This document shows, piece after piece, positions 56,803 to 64,000 of a stretch of DNA of 64,000 nucleotides. The notes beneath the pieces are model-generated. The model had not been told where the DNA came from. It saw nothing but the letters and a program-made list of their open reading frames with translations, and searched no databases. Origin of the DNA: Entonaema liquescens (lineage: Eukaryota > Ascomycota > Sordariomycetes > Xylariales > Xylariaceae); NCBI GenBank assembly GCA_902805475.1, contig CADCSX010000005.1, positions 2,553,501 to 2,617,500 on the forward strand, read 5' to 3'. Position 1 is the first letter of the stretch. Each line of letters opens with the position of its first letter. The position numbers and the translations under genes are program-made.

Positions 56803-58472
56803 AGGGGCCTTCGCCAATACCACAATGGCCTTCTATTCGACGCGGTAGCTCGAAGATAAAGCGGAATGACAAGGTGTTACTAAATACGCTTGACATGTCC
56901 CTCTCTTACGGGTTACCTTGTCCGAAATAAACACTACGTGCTACTCAAATTATGGCAAAGGCTAGCCTAGCAATCGAAGACAAGGAACTGCGAGTTCTAA
57001 GGCTGTCAGGGGATGTGTGACAAGGGTGGTAGAAAGGGGCATATGGTGACGACTGAGCAAAGAACCCGCATTTGTATTACTTGTTGCTGCATATGTTGTA
57101 CGCTCCGGAACGGTTTCTCATCATAGACTAATGGATGGGGAATCTTGTACTCTAGGTTGGTAATCGGTTCTCATGGAAGAGTGATTTTTTTAAATCAAAA
57201 TTTTGGTTCGCCATCAAATTGTATAGCGAGTTCCTTGTGCTACTGACATTTCGTAAATGTAACCTACACTTTTAAGGCTATCCTTAGCAGTTACTAATAG
57301 CCAGGTTAGACAGTACTATTTAAGTCCACTAAGAGACGTTATAGTGTATCAGTCGAAGCTATTATCTTTACAAGACGTTATACCGAAGTATAAATGTGAA
57401 AGCATTTAGTTCGTAAACATCTAGTAAGCTACCCATCTATCCTCACTCTATATATATATACACTTGGTTATATATAGGGTGGTCCTATATGTCGCATAAG
57501 GCCAAAAAGATTCCCGGGTAACATAGGGCATATCTTACTTTATTGATATATATCAACCTGTATAACATAATGTTGGGCCAAGGTACTACCATACGAAGGC
57601 CCCGGACCAAAAGTTCCGCAAATGTATAACTAGTTACAATTACTGTAACTAGCCTAAGCAATAGCTGTGCAATAGAGGTATGCAATTGCTTTTTTTTGCG
57701 CACAATGTCTTTACGAGCATAGGATGTGCATAACTCTTTCACCCGAAGCTCCGAGGGCAAGGTAGATAGTACGAAAAATTAAAAAAAAAAAAAAGGGTTC
57801 GACTACCATTAGATCTGATAGTCTTGATATTCATGTCCTGGGTGAGGCTCGAACTCACGACCTTTGGATAGCCCAGCCTATGGCTGAATCACACAGTAGT
57901 ATGAGACCAACGCTCTAACCCTCTGAGCCACCAAGACATATTTGTTTGTCGCTTAGCAGTATCTAAGTACCTAGCTGTTTACCACACTTTCCAAACTCTC
58001 ACGATGAGGCCAAAATACCTCACTCGAGCCCTTCTCAGTCTTTTCCGACTTATAACATGCAGCATCCGAGCCTTAACCTTAAGGCTATTTTGCAGTATTT
58101 TTCGAATACGTTACATACTACATACATATAGGTAGACACATCTTGAGCATCCGGTATATTAGATAATCAAAAGGAGGTACATAATGTTAGGTACCTACAT
58201 GTAGGTGCCTAGTAACGTTACCATCATATCGAATGAGAAGCAGCTTTATACGCGTATTTCCCCACAAATGCACCTCTCGTCTACCATGTAGGTGATATAC
58301 CTACTAGGTGTAGGTAGCTACATGGTAGCTATGCACTCCAGCTATGAGATCACCAGCTCGTAACCATAATAAGCCATGATGGATCATAATAGCTATAATG
58401 TAGTTGTATAAAAGCCCGAAGAAGCTCCCCGAAGAAGGGGAGCTTGATGAGAATAATGTAGACCAGGTCGCA
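56803..58472. other. Intergenic with one tRNA gene
   Basis: About 1.7 kb. Apart from the tRNA at 57834-57937 it shows only AT-rich DNA, an A-run at 57780-57794 and palindromic AGGTACCTACATGTAGGTGCC-type steps at 58187-58325. Confidence 0.65.
57834..57937 (-). tRNA. tRNA-Met(CAT): tRNA-Met (CAT, elongator type) with a 30-nt intron
   Basis: Minus-strand cloverleaf: acceptor GTCTTGG pairs with CCAGGAC, discriminator A; D stem GCTC/GAGC; anticodon arm TTGGT-CTCATAA-TCCAA, with the T-T mismatch common in elongator Met tRNAs; T arm GTGAG-TTCGAGC-CTCAC. Anticodon CAT is at 57903-57901. The intron 57899-57870 lies one base 3' of the anticodon, the canonical position. CCA is not encoded, as expected for a nuclear tRNA. 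The standard D arm and AGGTC variable loop argue against Ser/Leu. Confidence 0.92.
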
Positions 58473-61155
58473 ATGAAGCCTCTCTTTGCTCTAGCAGCCT
58501 TCGTGGCCGGCACCTTTTCGGTGTCTGTTGAAGATTGTCCCGGTTATGCAGCTTCAAATATTATCGATGCAGATGGTACGCTCACTGCGGACTTAACACT
58601 TTCGAGCGACGCATGCAACGTTTACGGAACAGACTTGCCCGACCTCAAGCTACTTGTTGAGTATCAGACTGGTATATCTTTCACATATGGGTCAAAGCCT
58701 GAGTGAAAGTATACTAACTATGCAACACTCAGATACCCGACTCCACGTAAAGATATATGATGCTGGCCTTGATGTATACCAAGTCCAAGAACATATACTC
58801 CCAAGACCAATCAGCCAAAATGTATCTTCGTCAGCTGCTGCTCTGCAATTCTCTCTCGTAGAAGAGCCCTTCTCCTTTTCTATTACACGGTCCAGCTCAG
58901 GAGAGGTCCTGTTTAATACGAATAGAAGCCAATTGATTTTTGAATCTCAATTTGTCCATGTCAAGACCCAACTACCCAAGGATCCTAATATATACGGACT
59001 AGGCGAACATACCGACTCATTTCGACTGCCGACCGAGAAATACCAGCGTACTCTCTGGAACTCAGAGTCGCCGTTTATTCCGCGCCACTCAAACCTCTAC
59101 GGAACTCATCCGATGTACCTCGACCACCGAGGTGCTTCAGGTTCCCATGGCGTCTTTCTCTTGAATTCCAATGGTATGGATATCAACTTAGACCGGACTG
59201 ATTCAGGTGATCAGTTTCTCGAGTACAACATCCTCGGCGGCGTGCTAGATTTCTATTTCTTAGCAGGGCCCAGCCCTTCCGAAGTTAGTCGGCAATATGC
59301 TGAAGTTGTGGGCTTGCCTGCTATGATGTCTTACTGGACATTTGGGTTCCACCAGTGCAAGTATGGGTATTGGGATGTGAATTATGCGGCCGAAGTCGTT
59401 GCGAATTATTCCACAGCAAATATTCCCCTCGAAACACTCTGGGGCGATATCGATTATATGAATCTTCGACAAGTTTTCACGACAGACCCGGAGCGGTTCC
59501 CCTTACATAAAATGCGGGAGTTGGTCGACACTCTACACTCAAGGGGTCAGCATTATGTTATGATGCTTGATCCTGGCATCCACAGAGCTGATAACTATTC
59601 AACCTTCACTAGAGGCGATGAGAAAGATGTATTTCTCAAAGCTGACGACGGATCTAACTATCGTGGAGTGCAATGGGCCGGCGAGGTTGTCTGGCCAGAT
59701 TGGATCGCACCAAATACCCAAGACTGGTGGGCAAATGAGATTTCGCTTTTCTTCAACCCCGAGACCGGTATTGATATTGACGGGGCTTGGAATGACATGA
59801 ATGAGGCGTCCAACTTCTGTCCCAACATTACCTGCGACCCGGCGCTCGTAGCTAGATTAAGCAACAACCCCCCTCAGCCGGCCAATCCTCCCCGTAACAA
59901 CACCGGAAGACCCATTCCCGGCTTTCCAGATGACTTCCAACCAGACTCGTCCATCCAGCCCAGAAACCTCCGGTCAAGACAGACGGCCGGTGGGCAGATG
60001 AAAGGTCTTCCCGACCGCGACCTCTTCAACCCCAAATACCGCATCAACAACCATAAGGGGGAACTAAGCGATTCCACACTATACAGTAATATCACGAATG
60101 CGGACGGCACATATCAGTACGACACCCACAACCTCTACGGACTCACCATGATCACCGCAACCCGCAACTCACTACTAGCCCGGCGCCCAAACAAGCGGCC
60201 ATTCGTACTTACACGCTCGTCCTTCGCGGGCGCCGGGTCCCGCGCCGCACACTGGTTCGGCGACAACAACTCGACGTGGTCCGACTACCGGGTCTCGATC
60301 CCGCAGCTTCTAGGCTTCGCCGCCGTGCACCAGGTCCCCATGGTGGGCTCCGACGTGTGCGGGTTCAACGGGGTCGCCGACGAGCGCATGTGCGCGCGGT
60401 GGACGCTGCTCGGCGCCTTCATGCCGTTCTTCCGCAACCACGCGGACATCTCGGCGCCCGCCCAGGAATTCTACCTCTGGGACTTGGTCGCCGAAGCCGC
60501 GCGCAAGGCTATCGACGCTAGGTACAGACTGCTGGATTACGTGTACACGGCCATGTACCGCGCCAGCACGACCGGCGAGCCAATTGCCTACCCGCTGTTC
60601 TTCGTGTATCCGCAGGACGAGCGGACGTTTGGGATTGATGCGCAGTTTTTCTTCGGGGACGCGATCCTCGTCTCGCCCGTGACGGGGGATTACGCCCAGT
60701 CCGTTACGTATTATCTGCCAGATGACATCTTCTACGATTTCTGGACGCTAGAGCCGGTCCGCGGGAAAGGCGAGACGGTCACGCGGGAGGATGTCGCGTG
60801 GACGGATATCCCGGTGCATATCCGCGGCGGCACGGTGGTCCCGCTGCGGGCGGAGTCGGCGAATACGACGGCGGTGCTCCGGCAGAGGGATTTCCGGGTT
60901 CTGGTGGCTCCGGGCTTGGGCGGCAAGGCGAAAGGGTCGCTGTACTTGGATGATGGGGAGAGCTTGGATGTGGGCGATGATAAGTCGGATATAAGCTTCA
61001 CGTGGGATGGCACGACGCTTAAAGCTGATGGGACGTTTGGCTATAAGACGGAGGTTGTGGTGGAGAGCGTGGTGGTCCTCGGAGGCAAGAAGCCGGTTAT
61101 TCGGGATGGGCCATGGTCGCTTGATGGGCCGTTTGAAGTTACATTCCAATCTTGA
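58473..61155 (+). CDS. Secreted alpha-glucosidase, glycoside hydrolase family 31
   Basis: Exo-acting enzyme releasing glucose from maltose and alpha-glucans. Exons 58473-58671 and 58733-61155 around a 61-nt intron (GTATAT...CTCAG), 873 aa. Signal peptide MKPLFALAAFVAGTFSVSV, then CPGYAASNI, the usual mature start. N-terminal galactose-mutarotase-like domain (NIYGLGEHTDSFRL), barrel entry FGFHQCKYGYWDVN, nucleophile in DGAWNDMNEASNFC, a Pro-rich insert after it, and acid/base Asp in AAHWFGDNNSTWSDYR. The C-terminal half is strikingly GC-rich compared with the first half. Several N-glycosylation sequons fit secretion. Assignment to GH31 is firm. Confidence 0.96.
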
Positions 61156-62401
61156 GTTGGATGTTGTATTAGCATCGAGTTAGTTTGGTGTATACTTGAC
61201 TCCTTTCCCCTTTTCTATATAGGGGGACTTTATAAAAGTAAAATATAACATAGTTCATCTTAAAGCTTCCTTTTTATTTCTCATGACTTCTCATGACTTG
61301 ATAAAATGCAGTCATGGACGGTATTAGCAAGCAACTGTTTAACTAAACTTGAGGTGTTAACCTCTTGCGATATGAGTATAAGTGAAGTTACCGAGACAAG
61401 AGCTTGGTATATACTGGATTCACATCTTTATATTAATTGGTTACTTTAGGATTATCTTGACTTGGATACATGACTGCGTACGGCTTTATTGTAACTTATA
61501 GAAGAGAGCTTTGTATATACGGTACATATATTTGTGAATATATTGAAGTGATGGTGATTTGCCTAGATCTATAGGTTTCACCAGATATAATTATTCAATG
61601 AAAGTTAATGCGTAATATTACGTGCGTTTTCATCTTAGTAAGTGACTAACAATACTAATGTAAAATAGAATAAATAACTACTTCGTAAGTAAGTATGCAT
61701 TGTCCTTCTATTGACATGCTGAAAACGTAAGTAAATGTTGACTTGATGAAAGTTAAAGAAAAAATAAATAAATACGTAACTGGCGTCTCTGGTACTTGCA
61801 TGTATCTAATGTACTTATCCGCCTGATCCTTGCCGAATCGGACCCACCTGCGTCGCCCAGGCAGTCAGCTAAGATGTTAAGAAAACCTTGGAAAAGTGGG
61901 CGCCGATTAAAAAGAAAACTGCAGGCAAGGCAGGTGCATGAAATGATTACATAAGGACCCATCCCTCTGTTAACGGTTTATGGGTTTTACCTCCACTACA
62001 GCTTTTGGAGCTCTTTTGAGAAACGGGAAGCATCTAATTTGCCTTGTTTCTAGCGCATTTCCAACTAACAACCAACCTAAGTTCCTATCTCCCCCAACCA
62101 GTTGACGCTTGACGCTTGCGCTTTCTTGGGTTGCCGGCATACAGATGCTATCTCGTCGCCGATAAGAATTTCTTTTTTTTACCACGTCTTATTCGTCTTT
62201 ACGGTATCCTTGGGACGTTATTACTATTAGAAAAATACGTCTTAACAAAAGTAATAAGGCTATCGCCGAGCTAGGGAGGGGTTAGTTCTTTTTTTTATAT
62301 TTAATTTTTTTTAACAGGTTCGCTTTTATTTCACACTACGCGTCTTATTATACCGCCGACCCATGCTAACGTGTCTCGGGAATACAGTCACGTCAGTCAT
62401 C
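61156..62401. other. Intergenic, no gene seen
   Basis: About 1.25 kb, AT-rich on the left, with T-runs near 62170 and 62289-62310 before the PAB2-like gene. Confidence 0.65.
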
Positions 62402-63200
62402 ATGTCCGACACGAATCACGACGAACGCGATGTCACTGGAGAGGACCCCATGGTCAACGAGGAGGGTAACGATGAGGTGCGCTTTGTTCTGTTTTTTTTT
62501 TCGATTCCACCATATATACAGTTTCCGTTGAAAGACGTAATACAAGAGAGATCTTTGTTAGATCTTATCCGCTGACGGGAAATGTTTGCGCATAGGAAGA
62601 GATTTCGGCAATGAAGAAACGCGTCGCCGAGATGGAGCAAGAGGCGGCTAAGCTCCGTGAGATGCACGCTGCACTGGAGGAGAGAGGACAAGAGGTCTCA
62701 GAGGATAGATCTGACGTTGACAGCCGAAGTATCTTTGTTGGCAACGTCGACTACTCCGTCTCCCCCGAGGAGATACAAGCCCACTTCCAGAGCTGTGGTT
62801 CCATCAACCGCGTCACTATTCTTCTGGACAAGTTTACCGGCCAACCCAAGGGGTAAGACTAATCTCCTACACCTGCAAAAGCCGTTTTATTCCAGTTTCC
62901 CTAAGCTAATATTCTTTTTTTTCTTATAGGTATGCATACGTCGAGTTTACTGAGCCGAGTCTCGTTGCCCAAGCTTTGGTACTCAATGACAGCGTCCTGA
63001 AGGGACGTAACATCAAAGTCACACCCAAGCGAACCAATATCCCGGGACTGAGTCGCGGCCGTGGTCGTGGACGCGGAGGATTTGGTGGCCCAGGACGAGG
63101 CTATTTTGGTGGAAGAGGTGGCGGCTTTGCGCCACGAGGAGGCTTCTACCGGGGTGGCTATCGGGGTCGAGCGCGAGGCAGTGGCTTCAATCCTTACTGA
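62402..63200 (+). CDS. PAB2: Nuclear poly(A)-binding protein 2-like RRM protein (PABPN1/Pab2)
   Basis: Nuclear poly(A)-binding protein involved in RNA 3'-end processing and exosome-linked decay. Exons 62402-62476, 62596-62852 and 62930-63200, introns 119 and 77 nt, 200 aa. Layout matches Pab2: acidic N-terminus, coiled coil ([20 protein letters not shown]), one RRM with RNP2 [10 protein letters not shown] and RNP1 KGYAYVEF, followed by [20 protein letters not shown] and [15 protein letters not shown], and a C-terminal RGG/FG-rich, probably arginine-methylated tail ending SGFNPY. The RNP1 motif is split by the second intron. Confidence 0.92.
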
Positions 63201-64000
63201 GGTTGACTATGCTCGTTTTCTTAAGTTTTCCGGCGACGGCCCTTGAGAGGCCTGAAGATGACACAAGTGGAGAAGGAAGCGAAGACAAAAAAAAAGGGTT
63301 ATGATTGTTAGCGCTAGGGAATATGGTTGCCTATAGCATTTGGTTCTATAGGAATTGGCAAACGATGTCGACTGGGTATGTGGAATGCATACAGGACTTT
63401 ATTAGACCACCGACTTCGCAGGTATGGCGCAACGTTACCAGGTGGCGTACTTCACTATTCTCTTCTTCTTCTGCCTCCATGTCTAAACCCAAGGGAGCGT
63501 TTTCCAGGCGAGACTCGGCCGTAGAGAAAAGGATGGATAGATGGAGCTTCTGTTACCTTGATCTTGATTGCTTATTTTCTAGGCACGATGATAGCAGCTC
63601 AAGAGATGTTAAGAGAGGATAGTATCCATAGCACTTGGCCTGGGAGATCGGTAGTCGATGGACAATATGCGCTCTGCTTATGGATTTAATGAATTCTTCA
63701 ACGGGGAAAGAGACGCAATCTAATAGATGCTTTTCTGACGTACGTATTTCAAGTGGGAGGAATGGCTAATGGGGTATGAGGCTTGAATAGTTTTGCCCTA
63801 CCCCCCTTTGTAACCTATGTAATTGCTAGTAATGACAGATGAAAATGATGGTTGGCATCGAAGATGATAACCGTCCATATCCTATCATATATATCATTTG
63901 TAGTCTATCTAAACCATCCAACCTATTAAACGTAACCAAGCAATTAACTTGACCCTTACCGTAGTATTTCATACCAGCCCATGATTATGGTCACATGTAA
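63201..64000. other. 3' flank, no gene seen
   Basis: 800 bp to the window edge. A plus-strand open stretch from 63305 has no recognisable content. Probably the PAB2-like 3' UTR and intergenic DNA. Confidence 0.6.

Overview
This window is nuclear DNA of a filamentous ascomycete (Pezizomycotina, most likely a Sordariomycete). Genes are split by short introns of about 50-150 nt with GTRNGT donors and CTAAC-type branch points. Proteins such as a type I reducing polyketide synthase, a fungal NBR1-type receptor and a PTH-like set of housekeeping genes fit that group, and intergenic DNA is rich in TACCTAGGTA-like steps. The species cannot be fixed from the sequence.

Layout, left to right: the 3' part of the RNA helicase UPF1 (1-2780); a peroxiredoxin-like protein (4524-5736); a large reducing polyketide synthase on the minus strand (6420-13349) facing a divergent FSH1/LovG-type serine hydrolase (14745-15891); TOM70 (16766-18842, minus); an aminotransferase class IV/aminodeoxychorismate lyase-like enzyme (19714-20599); an A1 aspartic protease (21647-23233); a Btz-domain (CASC3/Barentsz-like) protein (24702-26909, minus); about 6 kb of gene-poor DNA with decayed coding fragments; NBR1 (33316-36204); ERV41 (37273-38600); a two-module FUSC/DUF2422-type membrane protein (39585-42865, minus); a small unrecognised protein (44081-44683); transketolase (45534-47961, minus); a Bmt6-like rRNA methyltransferase (50087-51246); a Sac/hSac2 phosphoinositide phosphatase (51342-54463, minus); SNU13 (54977-55525, minus) divergent from VMA3 (56013-56802); an intron-containing tRNA-Met; a secreted GH31 alpha-glucosidase (58473-61155); and a nuclear poly(A)-binding RRM protein (62402-63200).

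Most genes are unrelated housekeeping neighbours. The only group that looks like a functional unit is the polyketide synthase plus the FSH1-type hydrolase, a possible two-gene natural-product locus. In that synthase the KS, AT, KR and ACP signatures are intact, while the dehydratase lacks both catalytic residues and the enoylreductase lacks its cofactor loop.

A second theme is technical but important. At least six conserved genes carry an apparent loss of a single base, usually in a short homopolymer, and each loss breaks an otherwise clean reading frame. This is most simply a systematic assembly error, and it should be checked before any of these genes is called a pseudogene.
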